A stretch of 64,000 nucleotides of DNA from Faeciplasma sp045660445 (GTDB lineage: Bacteria > Bacillota > Clostridia > Oscillospirales > Ruminococcaceae): positions 114,187 to 178,186 of the forward strand of contig JAZRDR010000006.1 in the NCBI GenBank assembly GCA_045660445.1, written 5' to 3'. Made by a program: the position numbers and the translations under genes. Numbering within the stretch: position 1 is the first letter of the stretch; every line of letters starts with the position of its first letter. A model generated the notes under the pieces. It ran no database searches. It was not told the origin of the DNA and worked only from the letters and a program-made list of their open reading frames with translations. This document shows, in pieces, positions 47,088 to 57,300 of the stretch.

Positions 47088-49481
47088 TTATTCAGCGTTT
47101 GCCCAAACTGCAGGCTTAAGAGTGAAGATATCGGAATCATCGCCGTCAGCAACGATCTTGATCTCGTAAGTGCTGTCGATGTTAGCATCCTTGAAGGTGA
47201 TTGTAAGAGAAGACTTTCTCTCATATCCACCCTTCCAAGAGGTTGTGCCAGCCTTGCGGTAGTAAACCTTGTATTCATCAACGTTCTTAGCCTTATCCCA
47301 AGTGAAGGTGATCTTGCCGTTTTCAGCGTCCAAAACTTCACCGTAAAGGTTGGTTTCGAAATCAGCGTCAGATTCGGGGTTAGCAGCCCAAGCAACAGTG
47401 CCCTGATCAGCATTAGGCTTGATTGTGAGAACTGTGGATTCTTCGTCACCTGCTACGATCTTGAATTCATATGTAGAAGTCTTAGAACCGAAGTCGATGG
47501 TGATGTTGGTCTTTGTTCTCTTGTGGCCGCCGCTCCACTTGGAAGCGCCAACCTTGCGGTAGTAAACCTTGTATTCGTCAGCATCTTCAACTGCATTCCA
47601 GGTAAGCTTAACGTGGCCGTCGCCCAAAGTTTCTGCCCAGAAGCCGGTTACTGTATCGAATTCTTCAACAACCTCAACGTCGGGAGTTGTTGTGCCGGGA
47701 GTGGTGGTTGCAGAGGAACCTGCAACGTGGTAAGCATAACCAACAGTCTTCTTGGTGCCGTCAGCCATGAATGCTGTAACGATTACCTGGAAGTTGATGT
47801 TCTTACCATAAGGTAAAGTAAGTTCAGCCTTGGTGGTAACTTCGCTTTCGCCTGCCTGAGCGCCCAAGAGAGCATGGTCGATCTGGTAGAACTGAGCACC
47901 GCTTATCTTATCCCAAGAAACAACAGTGTTCCAGCTACCGCTGTAGTTCAACTTGATGTTCTTGATCTCGGTCTTGTTAACTGTGGAAGTGCTGCCGGTA
48001 GCGGAAGCCTTAACATTTGCAGATGCACAAAGTGTGCCCGAGGACATGTTGTAAACGTATACAGTGAAGGAAGTGTTATAGCCAACAGGAATTGTTACAG
48101 TCTTGTTGGTTACGGTTGTGCTCTTAGCATCCTTGCCGGTTTCGGTGTAGATTACCAAGAATGTAGAACCTGTAGCGTTCCAATTGATAACAGAGCTGTT
48201 GTATGTGGAAATAACAGTGCAGTTAGAACCGTTGGTTGTAACTGTGCCGGTTGTTGTGCCGTTGCTGGTGGAGCCGGGAGTTACGGTTGCAGAACCAACA
48301 GAAACGAGAGCGCCATTAACGATAGCTCTTACTTCAACGATCCAGGAATCATTTGTTCCGTAAGGAAGGTTTACCTGAGTAGCTGTGGAGTAATTAGATT
48401 CAGTTACAGAAGCGCCAACCTTCTTGTGGTTAACGATATAAGCAGTAGCACCGTTTACAGCATTCCATCTTACGACAGATGCTGTCGAGCTCTTCACTAC
48501 TGAAAGATTACCGCTGGTGATAATACCGTTTGAACCGGTGCCGGATGTAGAACCGGGATATACGGTTGCAGAACCGATGGTTACAAGGTTTCCGCCAACG
48601 ATTGCCTTAACATTAACTGTCCATGTATCGTTAGTGCCGAAAGGAACAGTTGCAGAATTGGTAGTTACATAAGTAGAAGTAGCGGAAGTAGCAGTGCTCT
48701 TCTTGTATTCTACAATGTATCCTGTTGCACCGCTTACAGCAGTCCAAGAAACATTGGAAGAAGTTGCGCTCTTGCTGATAACAAGGTTGCCGCTTGTCTG
48801 AGTGCCGGAACCTGTACCAACGTTAGAACCGCCAGTTGTACCTGCGGGGATATTCTGAGTTCCATAGCTACCCAAAATTGCTGTTGCACTTGCAGCAGTA
48901 ACTTCGATAGTGAAGGATTTAGAATACTCAGCAGGGATTTCGATAGAGGGAGCACCCTGAAGTACTGTTACCTTAGAACCGCCTTCGATAGTGTAGATAA
49001 CACGATACTGTGCAACACCCTGAGTAGGAGTCCAGGATACGACTGCCTTATCGGTATACTTGCTTACAAGATAAGGACCGAAGTATGCAGAGTAGATAAC
49101 ACCTGTAGTGGGAGCTGACGGTGTAGATCCGATAGTGTAAGTCTTTGTTGCTAATTCAGAATCAGCAACAGGAGTCTTCTCTTCGCCGATAAGGGGACGA
49201 ACCTTAACGGTGTATTCGCCTGTACTTGGAACACTTACAGAAGCGAAAGTAGAAGTAGCGGGTGTATTATCGCTAGACGCGAGGAAGTCGTTAGGACCTC
49301 TAACGCTCCAGTTATAAGCAGTAGCGCCTTCATATGCACTCCATGTAATATTCAAAACATAGCCTGAACCGCTTTCGTAATGAGAAACATTTACAGTAGG
49401 TGCTGCAGCAAAAACATTAACTGCAAACATAGACAAGCTCATTACAAGAGCAAGTACTATTGCAAAAATTCTTTTTGTCAT
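47088..49481 (-). CDS. Secreted protein of eight fibronectin type III-like modules
   Basis: A 797-residue protein with a Sec signal peptide (residues 1-26, ending FAVNVFAA) and about eight FnIII-like modules with Thr/Ser/Gly linkers. Modules 3 and 4 are the closest pair (SGNLVISKSATSSNVSWTAV against SGNLSVVKSSTASVVRWNAV; both with PFGTND or PYGTND and IGSATV or VGSATV). Modules 7 and 8 share DEYKVYYRK and SWKGGYER or KWSGGHKR. There is no catalytic domain, LPxTG signal, SLH domain or dockerin; the protein ends in AVWANAE. It may act as a secreted adhesin or matrix component, or the modules may be held by another protein. RBS AAAGGAG. Codon use matches highly expressed genes in the window. Confidence 0.85.
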   Translation of the reverse strand: MTKRIFAIVLALVMSLSMFAVNVFAAAPTVNVSHYESGSGYVLNITWSAYEGATAYNWSVRGPNDFLASSDNTPATSTFASVSVPSTGEYTVKVRPLIGEEKTPVADSELATKTYTIGSTPSAPTTGVIYSAYFGPYLVSKYTDKAVVSWTPTQGVAQYRVIYTIEGGSKVTVLQGAPSIEIPAEYSKSFTIEVTAASATAILGSYGTQNIPAGTTGGSNVGTGSGTQTSGNLVISKSATSSNVSWTAVSGATGYIVEYKKSTATSATSTYVTTNSATVPFGTNDTWTVNVKAIVGGNLVTIGSATVYPGSTSGTGSNGIITSGNLSVVKSSTASVVRWNAVNGATAYIVNHKKVGASVTESNYSTATQVNLPYGTNDSWIVEVRAIVNGALVSVGSATVTPGSTSNGTTTGTVTTNGSNCTVISTYNSSVINWNATGSTFLVIYTETGKDAKSTTVTNKTVTIPVGYNTSFTVYVYNMSSGTLCASANVKASATGSTSTVNKTEIKNIKLNYSGSWNTVVSWDKISGAQFYQIDHALLGAQAGESEVTTKAELTLPYGKNINFQVIVTAFMADGTKKTVGYAYHVAGSSATTTPGTTTPDVEVVEEFDTVTGFWAETLGDGHVKLTWNAVEDADEYKVYYRKVGASKWSGGHKRTKTNITIDFGSKTSTYEFKIVAGDEESTVLTIKPNADQGTVAWAANPESDADFETNLYGEVLDAENGKITFTWDKAKNVDEYKVYYRKAGTTSWKGGYERKSSLTITFKDANIDSTYEIKIVADGDDSDIFTLKPAVWANAE

Positions 49482-49703
49482 TTAGTGACACTCCTTTTCT
49501 TAAAGTTGTATTTATTATACCATCTTTTTATCTGTTTGTAAATACGATTTACAAAATTAATTAATCTTAATAATTTCCAAATCGGTGTTGAAAAATGCGT
49601 GCAAAGGTGGTACACTTATAATACAACTAAGGTGTCAAGAAAATTGCACCGAAATGCAAAATTGTTTTAAATTTTTAAAAATACATGAAAGGAACAAGCA
49701 ATC

Positions 49704-50753
49704 ATGACAACCATCACAAAAAAGCCTTTCGGCAAGCTTTCAACCGGCGAAGAAGTCAGCCTCTTCGAGCTTAAGAACTCTTCCGGCGCATACGTTGAGA
49801 TCATTGATTTCGGCGGTGCTATCAAGAGCATTTACGTTCCCGACAAGAACGGCGTTTTGGGCGACGTAGCACTTGGCTATGACGATATCGAGGGCTATGA
49901 AACTCAGGCTAAGTACATTGGCGCTCTTATCGGCCGCCACGGCAACAGAATCGAGGATGCGCAGTTCGAGCTTAACGGCAAGACCTATGTTTTAAACAAG
50001 AACGACGGCAGAAATAACCTTCACGGCGGCAACGTTGGCTTTGATAAGAAGCTTTGGGCTTCCTCTATCGAGGGCGAGGCTTTGGTGCTTAAATACACCT
50101 CTATCGACGGCGAAGAGGGCTATCCCGGCAATCTTGACGTTACAGTTCGTTACACCTTCGATGAAAACAGCGCACTTATGATCGATTACAGCGCTGTTAC
50201 CGATGCTGACACTGTTTGCAACCTTACAAACCACTGCTACTTCAACCTTGACGGTGAGGGTTCGGGCTCTATCGAAAACCACTCCATCAAGCTTAATGCA
50301 ACTCACTTCACCGTTGGCAACTCTGAATGCTTGCCCACAGGTTACGTTGCAAAGGTAGAGGGTACTCCTCTTGACTTCACCGAATTCCACGTAATCGGCG
50401 AAAGAATCGGATCAGATCACGAGCAGATCGTTTTTGCCGGCGGATATGACCACAACTGGTGCCCCGATGGCAAGGGATATCGCCACATGGCAACCCTTAA
50501 GGCTGCAAATTCGGGCAGAGTTATGGACGTTTATTCCGATCTCCCCGGCATTCAGTTCTATTCAGGTAACTTCCTTGACGGTACCAAGCCTTACGGTAAG
50601 GGTGGCAAGCCTGTTGAAAAGCGCGACGGCTTGTGCCTTGAAACTCAGGCTTACCCCAACTCGATGAGATTTGACAACTTCGAAAAGCCCATCTTAAGAG
50701 TTGGCGAAAGATATCATCACGTAACTGTTTACAGATTTACTGCTGAAAAGTAA
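49704..50753 (+). CDS. galM: Aldose 1-epimerase
   Basis: A 349-residue galactose mutarotase, which interconverts alpha- and beta-anomers of aldoses in the cytoplasm. Signatures: FGGAIKSIYVPDKNG (about 36-50), IGRHGNRIEDAQF (about 75-87), NNLHGGNVGFDKKLW (about 102-116) with the substrate His, NLTNHCYFNL (about 172-181) with the catalytic His, and LCLETQAYPNS with the catalytic Glu. It fits galactoside use with the GH27 enzyme. RBS GAAAGGAAC. It is followed by a strong terminator and convergent with the MarR gene. Confidence 0.94.
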   Translation: MTTITKKPFGKLSTGEEVSLFELKNSSGAYVEIIDFGGAIKSIYVPDKNGVLGDVALGYDDIEGYETQAKYIGALIGRHGNRIEDAQFELNGKTYVLNKNDGRNNLHGGNVGFDKKLWASSIEGEALVLKYTSIDGEEGYPGNLDVTVRYTFDENSALMIDYSAVTDADTVCNLTNHCYFNLDGEGSGSIENHSIKLNATHFTVGNSECLPTGYVAKVEGTPLDFTEFHVIGERIGSDHEQIVFAGGYDHNWCPDGKGYRHMATLKAANSGRVMDVYSDLPGIQFYSGNFLDGTKPYGKGGKPVEKRDGLCLETQAYPNSMRFDNFEKPILRVGERYHHVTVYRFTAEK

Positions 50754-50762
50754 TGCATATTT

Positions 50763-50797
50763 AAAAGCCCGCGGGTTTCCGCGGGCTTTTATGTTTT
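50763..50797. terminator. Terminator between galM and the marR-type gene
   Basis: Perfect 12-bp stem AAAAGCCCGCGG (50763-50774) with CCGCGGGCTTTT (50779-50790), then ATGTTTTT. Confidence 0.92.
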
Positions 50798-51240
50798 TAT
50801 ACCGATATTGAGATCATTTTTAAATTGGCAAGTATTTTGTCAAATGCTCGATAGAATATAGCTCGCTCCTCGGGAGTGAGATCCTCGCTGCACTTTTCAA
50901 CAGATTGCTCAATAGTTTTGATGATGCGGTTATATATATCATTTCCAGCATCGGTTATCTTGTATACAGCGCGGTATTTTTTTAATCTTCCTGCTGTCGA
51001 TTCTACAAGCCCTCTCTTTTTAAGGCTGCTTAAGGTTTTGGATATTGCCGCTTTGTCCTCTTGGCACAGCTCGCAAAGCTCGCTCGCCTTTAATCCGTTG
51101 GGGTTCTTTCCCAAGAAGAACAGACACATAACGTGAGAACCCTTAAGCTCGAACTTTGACATATAGTCGGCCTTTATCTTCCCAATATATTTATACGCTT
51201 TTGATATCGACGCAGTGAATTTTTCAAACCTCTGAAGCAT
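50797..51240 (-). CDS. MarR family transcriptional regulator
   Basis: A 147-residue winged-helix regulator. The HTH and wing are LKASELCELCQEDKAAISKT (about 50-69), then KKRGLVESTAGRLKKYRAVYKIT (about 74-96). The helical N- and C-termini form the dimerisation domain. RBS GAGGTCGAAAG. Its own promoter region has a perfect 11-bp inverted repeat next to the -10, consistent with autorepression. The neighbouring targets are not obvious; it is convergent with galM and 145 bp from the giant surface protein gene's 3' end. Confidence 0.88.
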   Translation of the reverse strand: MLQRFEKFTASISKAYKYIGKIKADYMSKFELKGSHVMCLFFLGKNPNGLKASELCELCQEDKAAISKTLSSLKKRGLVESTAGRLKKYRAVYKITDAGNDIYNRIIKTIEQSVEKCSEDLTPEERAIFYRAFDKILANLKMISISV

Positions 51241-51263
51241 CTTTCGACCTCGTTTTAAAAAAT

Positions 51264-51305
51264 ATTTACTAAATTAATGATAGCTAAAATTTACGAGTTT
51301 GTCAA
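51264..51305 (-). promoter_or_regulatory. Promoter and candidate operator of the MarR gene
   Basis: Minus-strand TTGACA (51305-51300), 17-bp spacer, TATCAT (51282-51277). The perfect inverted repeat ATTTA-G-TAAAT (51264-51274) follows the -10. Confidence 0.68.
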
Positions 51306-51338
51306 TCAAGCTTAGCTCTAAAATTCATGAAAAATCAA

Positions 51339-51372
51339 CAAGGCAACCGCACAAGCGATCGCCTTGTTTTTG
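51339..51372. terminator. Terminator after the giant surface protein gene
   Basis: On the minus strand CAAGGCGATCGC pairs with GCGGTTGCCTTG (two mismatched positions), loop TTGT, followed by TTGTTGATTTTTC. It sits only 14-47 bp after the stop codon. Confidence 0.7.
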
Positions 51373-51385
51373 TTGAGCAAAATTA

Positions 51386-54300
51386 TCAGATTCCGTATGC
51401 TACCTCGATCAAGAGATCTCTCTTGTAGAACACAGCTTCCTCTTCTTCACAAGCCGACTCTACGGGATCCTTATCCGGTTCGTCGGGAGGAGTTATTTCC
51501 TCGATACCGTTATAGGTGTTTGTGAATGTCGCGATAAGATTTGTTTTCACATGCTCGCCATCCTTAGTAATATAGGTTGTTGCCATATTGATAGTAGGAA
51601 TGTATGTTACCTGAACTTCAAACTCGTGGATGGTTTCGTCATATACCATACCGCTGATTTCGGTGTTAAGCTCGGTAAGAGTATATGTATACTTTTGGCC
51701 GATCTCGCCGTATCCGATATGTATGCCGAATGTTGCATAACCGCTTGCATTAGAGGTTGCGGTGTAAACATCGCCTGTGGTCTCGTTCTTCAATACGAAT
51801 ACGAAGCCGTCAAGGTCATAACCGTCGCCAGTGTTGTCAACGACATCCTTCTTAACGATAAGCTCCATATATGTTCCCTTGGGAGCGCTGTCGCCGTCAT
51901 CATACTTGTTGTTGAATATGATGCCGCCTGCATAAGCTCCGTTAGAAGAAGCGATCACGGGAGCAGATGCTACCAAAACGCCATTGCCGGAATCAGTTAC
52001 GGTGATGGTTACTGTGTAAACCTCGTTATCATAAGTGACGTTCTTGTCGCTTCCCTTAACCTCGCTGATAGTGTAAGTGTATACGCCTTCAGTAGTATAG
52101 GTGAATGTGCCGAAATCGATCGAACCGTCAGCCGAGTTGGTAACAGTCTTGTTCGTGCCGTCAGAGCCCACGATGGTGAAGCTGAACTCACCTGCTTCCA
52201 AGGTCTTGCCTGAAAGCACCTTTGTACCTCTGATAGATGCATAAGCATTTGTGTCGATATATTCATAAGAGTTCTCGAACAAGATGTCTGCTTCAGTGCC
52301 GTTAAGAGTTGTTACAACGCTGTAAGTAAAGTCGTCGTTAACTGTTACGGTTATTGTGTAAACTCTTTCGTCATAATCCATGCCAAGCTCGTTTTCAGAG
52401 CTATCCTCATGAATGGTATAAACGTAAGTGCCGGGAGCGTAATAGGTCTTGGTGAAGGTGATAACACCCTGAGCGTTGTTATAAACAGTCTCGGTGCTTC
52501 CTTCTTCATCGGTGATGATGAATCCGAATTCTTCAGACTTAAGCTCTCTGCCGTCAGCCTCAAGAGTCTTTGTGCCGGTTACTGTTACGATAACCTCTGG
52601 CTTGGTATAGACATTTTCGAATACGATTTCAGTCTGGCTTACGATCTCGCCGATCAGCTTGCCGTTGCCGTTATCGGTAACCTCAACGTCGATCACGAAG
52701 ATGCTATCATCATAAGTGATGGTGTCGTCGTCACCATCAACTTCAGAGATGTAGAACTTAAAGTCACCTACTGCTGTAAGAGGAATTTCGAATGCGATAA
52801 CGCCGTTTTCATCGTTAACTGCTGTGTCAACAACTGCGTCGTTTTCATCTCTTACTTCGAATGTGAAGACATCGTCTTCGGTCAATTCTGTTCTGTCACC
52901 GGTGATGGTCTTTACACCATCGAACGTAAGGGTTCCCTGTGTTGCGCCATAGCTGTTTGCAAATGCGATAGCGTCTGCGCCAACTGCTGTCACGATCAAC
53001 TCGCCGTGTCCGCCGTCGGTTACGGTAACGGTTACGGTGTAAACAGTGTCATCGTAAACATAGCCTTCCTTGCCTTCGTCAACTTCGCTTACAGTATAGA
53101 TAAAGGTCTCGCCAACATCTTCAAGAGTGTACTCGATAGCATCGAAGGTGATGTCTGTGCCAACATTGTTCTTGGTCTGCAATACGTTGCCTTCTTCATC
53201 CTTAAGCTCGAATGTGAAGGTCTCTTCTTCGATGTTCTTGCCGGTGATGGTCTTTGTCGCTTCAATTGTCAAGCTTCCTGTAGCATTATAGACGTTTTCA
53301 AATGCGATAGCGTCAGCGCCGACCGTCTCAACCTTAAGCGTGCCGTCACCGTTGTCAGAAACGGTAACCGTCACTTCATAAGTGGTGTCGTCACGGGCTA
53401 TGCCCTTCTTATGGACCTCACCCTCGCTTACGATGTAAGTATGAGTGCCAACGTCCTCAAGAGTATATGTGATGGTGTCGAATGTGATGTTTGTTTTGTT
53501 GTTCAAGCCGTTTGCAACGACCTCGCCGTTTTCTGTAACAACGAAATCAAAGATGTCGCTTTCAACCCATCCTCTGCCTGTAAGGACCTTTGTGCCTGTA
53601 AGAGTGAGAGTTGCGGTTGCTTCATAAGTGTTGACGAATGCGATGCCTGCGCCGCCCTGAACAGTAGCAGTTGCGGTGCCGTCGCCGTTGTCGGTAACGG
53701 TTACGTTAACTCTATAAACAGCTGTCGAGTAGGTAACGCCGTTAACGTTTCCGTGAATTTCTCTTACAGTATAGGTTCCGCTTTCCTGAACGTCGAACTT
53801 AACTGTCATTGTAACTTCTTCGCCGTCAGCAGCAGCGGTATTGGTAACGGTTGCAACCTGAACGCCGTTAGGATCAACTACTTCGAATGTGAATTCACTG
53901 TCAGCCATGTCTCTGCCGTTCAAGGTCTTAGAGATCAAGATCTCAGTCTCAGCAGGAGCATGGTTATAGTAGTTTACAAATGATACAGCATCGCTGTCTG
54001 CAGTGATAACTGCACAGATCTGTCCCTTGCCGTCGTCGGTAACCAAAACCTTAACGGTCTTTACAGAATCGTCATAAACAACACCGCCAAGCTCGCCGAT
54101 AACTTCGTTAACGGTATAGGTGAATGTCTTGCCTGCATCTTCAAGAGTGTATTCAATAGGATCGAAGGTGATAGTGCCGTTTTCAGCGTTGGATTTGGTC
54201 TGCAATACGTTGCCGTCCTCGTCCTTAAGTTCAAAGCTGAACTCTCCTGCGATCATATCTCTTCCGTCAAGGTGCTTAACGCCTGTGATGGTAACAAATG

Positions 54301-57300
54301 CACTCTCAGAGGAATAAGTATTTTCGAATGCGATATCGTGAGTGACTGTGCCGATGCTGCAAACGCCTTCGGTGTCATTAACGATCTCAACCTCGATCTC
54401 GAATGTGGTGCCTGCATAGCTTACACCGTTTTCAGAGGTGCCGCCCTTATACTCAACAACCAAGAACTTAAGTGTTCCGGGCTCGTTTGTGGAGATGGAG
54501 ATGGGCGAGAATGTGATGAGCGCTTCTTCACCATCCTTGGCTGCTGCGTTTGTACCGGTTGCGACCTTGTTGGTCATATCGTATTCGCCTGCAGCTTCGT
54601 CATAAGGATAAACGTAGAACGAGAACTCGTCTGCGTTCATATCTCTGCCGTTAAGTGTCTTTGTTGCACCCTCGATAATAAGGGTGAGATCGGTGTCTTC
54701 CGGCTCATAAGTGTTGGTGAACTCGATAGCCTCGCTCTGAGCATTAACTATCTCTGCCTTCAAAACGCCAGAGCCGTCGTCGGTAACTTCAACAACAACA
54801 GTGATCTCGCTCTCGTCATAAGTAACGCCGGTTGCATTGTCCTTAACTTCGGTAATTGTGTATGTGTGAGTTCCAACGTCGTCAAGAGTATATTCGATAG
54901 CCTCGAATACGATGGGATCCTGCAAGGTAGTTTCGCCGGATTGAACAGTTCCCACGTTATAGCCTTCAGCTACGATCGTTCCGTTTTCGGAAACCTCGAA
55001 TCTGAATGCGTGGTCGATAAGTCCAACGCCCTGAACTGTGGAATTGAAGAACTTAACGCCTTCAAGAACGATCTCGCCCTTGGGGTTATAAGTGTTTGTG
55101 AAGGAAACGCTGTAAGAAGCTTCTTCACCTTCGGTTCCTGTTTCGTGGATAACAGCGCCTACAGTGCCGTCAAGGTTGTCAACGATAGTTACAGAGAATG
55201 CATATTCTTCATCGGAATATACGATGCCGTCCTTGCCGGTGTCAACTTCCTTGACAATATAGTTATAGGTGTTGCCGATAGCGTCAGAGGTATAGGTTCT
55301 TTCATAAGTAACGGTGCCGTTTGCATCGGTGGTCATTTCCTCGCCGATAGCGTTGCCGTTAAGGTCATAAATCTGGAACTTATAGCCTTCAAGGGATACG
55401 TTTGTGCCGTTGCCGTTAATATCCTTAATAAGCTTTTGGATGTTAAGGGTTACGGATGCGCCGCCCTTTGCGGAATATGTGTTAATGAAAGGAGTTTCAA
55501 CAGTGAACTCGCCTTCAACAGCGCGAGATGTGCCAACACTGACGATCTCAAGCTGACCGTTCATGTCTTCGTCGCCGACTGTTATAACGATGTTATATAC
55601 AGCCTCGGAATATTCAACGCCGCCGATGTTGCCCTTAACCTCGGTGATTCTGTACTGATACGTGCCTGCTGTATCAAACACCTCGTTCTGAAGTGTTCCG
55701 TCAAAGCTGAACGATGCAAGTCCTGTTGCTGCATCAACGTCGGTGCTGTCAACGGTGATTCTGTCGATCTCACCGAAGTTGGTGCCGTCGAATCTTTCTA
55801 ACACGAACGTGAACTTGTCAGTATCAAGCCAATCTCTGCCGTCAAGCTCCTTGGTGCCGACATTGGTCAAAACAGAAGCGTCAGCGGGATCGGGCTGATA
55901 GTCGTTGGTGATGATGGCGTAAGAGTTTTCGTCAGCCGAGATGGTGCCGTTTGCGCCTTCGATAGAAGGAACAAATCCTGCAACCTCGGTTTCGGCAACG
56001 GTATATTCGGTGTTTTCGGGAAGGCCGCTGATAAGCACAACGTCGCCGTCCTTAATGCTGAATGTGATAACGCCGTCTGCGCCGACTGTTACGTTTCCGT
56101 CATCAGCGACAGAACCGTTTGCATGGCGGATGATGGTGTCATAAATCTTGCCTGCCAAGTGAGATCCAACGTTAACCTTGATCTCGAAGGATACGTTTGC
56201 GGGGATAACGTAATCGTCGCCCAATTCGTGAGTTACTGTCTTGGCAACAACCAAGTGTCCTGCGCCAAGATATGCGTTAGCAAATGCTGCGTCAGAGATC
56301 ACAAACTTTTCAACTGTGATAGTTGCCTTGCCGATCTCGGAGCTGCCGTTTACACTCTTAAGATAGAACTGTGCATTTTCGGGGATAACTTCCTCAACCT
56401 CGAAGGTCTCGCCTGTTACAAGCCCAACTATATACATGGTCTCGCCTGCTTCAAGGTTTACGGTTGCCTTACCGTTAACGAATGTGATCCTGCCTTCAGT
56501 CTCGGTTCCGTCAACAGCATAGTGAACGTATTCATAAGTGTCGCTGTCGGAAGTATCCGTTGTGTTTGTAACTGTGAATTCAAAGGTGTGCTCACCCTCG
56601 GGCAGAACGCCTTCAACAGTCTTAGTGATCTTTATGCCCTGTGTGGGAACGATCGTGAGCTTACCGTTGTTGCCCAAGAATCTTGTCGAGAAGTAGATAT
56701 CCTCGCCTGTTGCGGGATCGGTATAGTGGTTTACTATGGGTTCTGCCGAGTAAGCATATGTGCCGGTCTCGTTGTTTACCTTTGTAAACTCGGACTGATA
56801 GTCATATCTGTGGATGGTTCCCATGGGGATTACCCACTGACGTGCTTCGTTTCTAACAGCCTTGTGAATGGTGCTGTTTTCAGGATCGGAATTATTTCTG
56901 TGGATCTCTTCATAAACGGTCTCGATTCCGTTTTCGTTCGAGAATATGTAATATGCTCTGTAATAGGTATTAGACGTTGAAGAGGGATTTGCATTTCCTG
57001 TATAGAGAGTTCCGTTTGTATCGGTATAGATAAGGGTGTCTTCGATATAGTAGTAACGCTCGTTTTCTTCAGCGGGGCTGAAGTAAGCAAGTGCGTTGAT
57101 GTGATCATCGGGCAAGTGATTGCCTTCGATATGAACGTGATCATCCCAACGGTTGGTATAGAAGGTATAAGCACCTGTTTCAGCATTATAGCGGATGTAA
57201 TCAGTGCCAACCTTGTCAGCAACGGTGATCTCGTTGATATCCGATCTTAAACCAACCTCGTAAACCAAGCGAACGGGATATGCTTCAGTCTTGGTAACTT

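Noticed and set aside
51386..51560. A hidden LPxTG sorting signal in another frame at the end of the giant protein
   Set aside because: I read the end of the gene and the 50 bp after it; a terminator hairpin follows at once, and no hydrophobic segment with a basic tail is encoded in the remaining space.
52409..56980. Three long plus-strand ORFs (52409-53983, 54272-55801, 56123-56980)
   Set aside because: All are antisense to the repeat region of the giant pilin-type protein. Their Cys/Val/Asn-rich translation is that of reversed repeat codons, and no start signals precede them.
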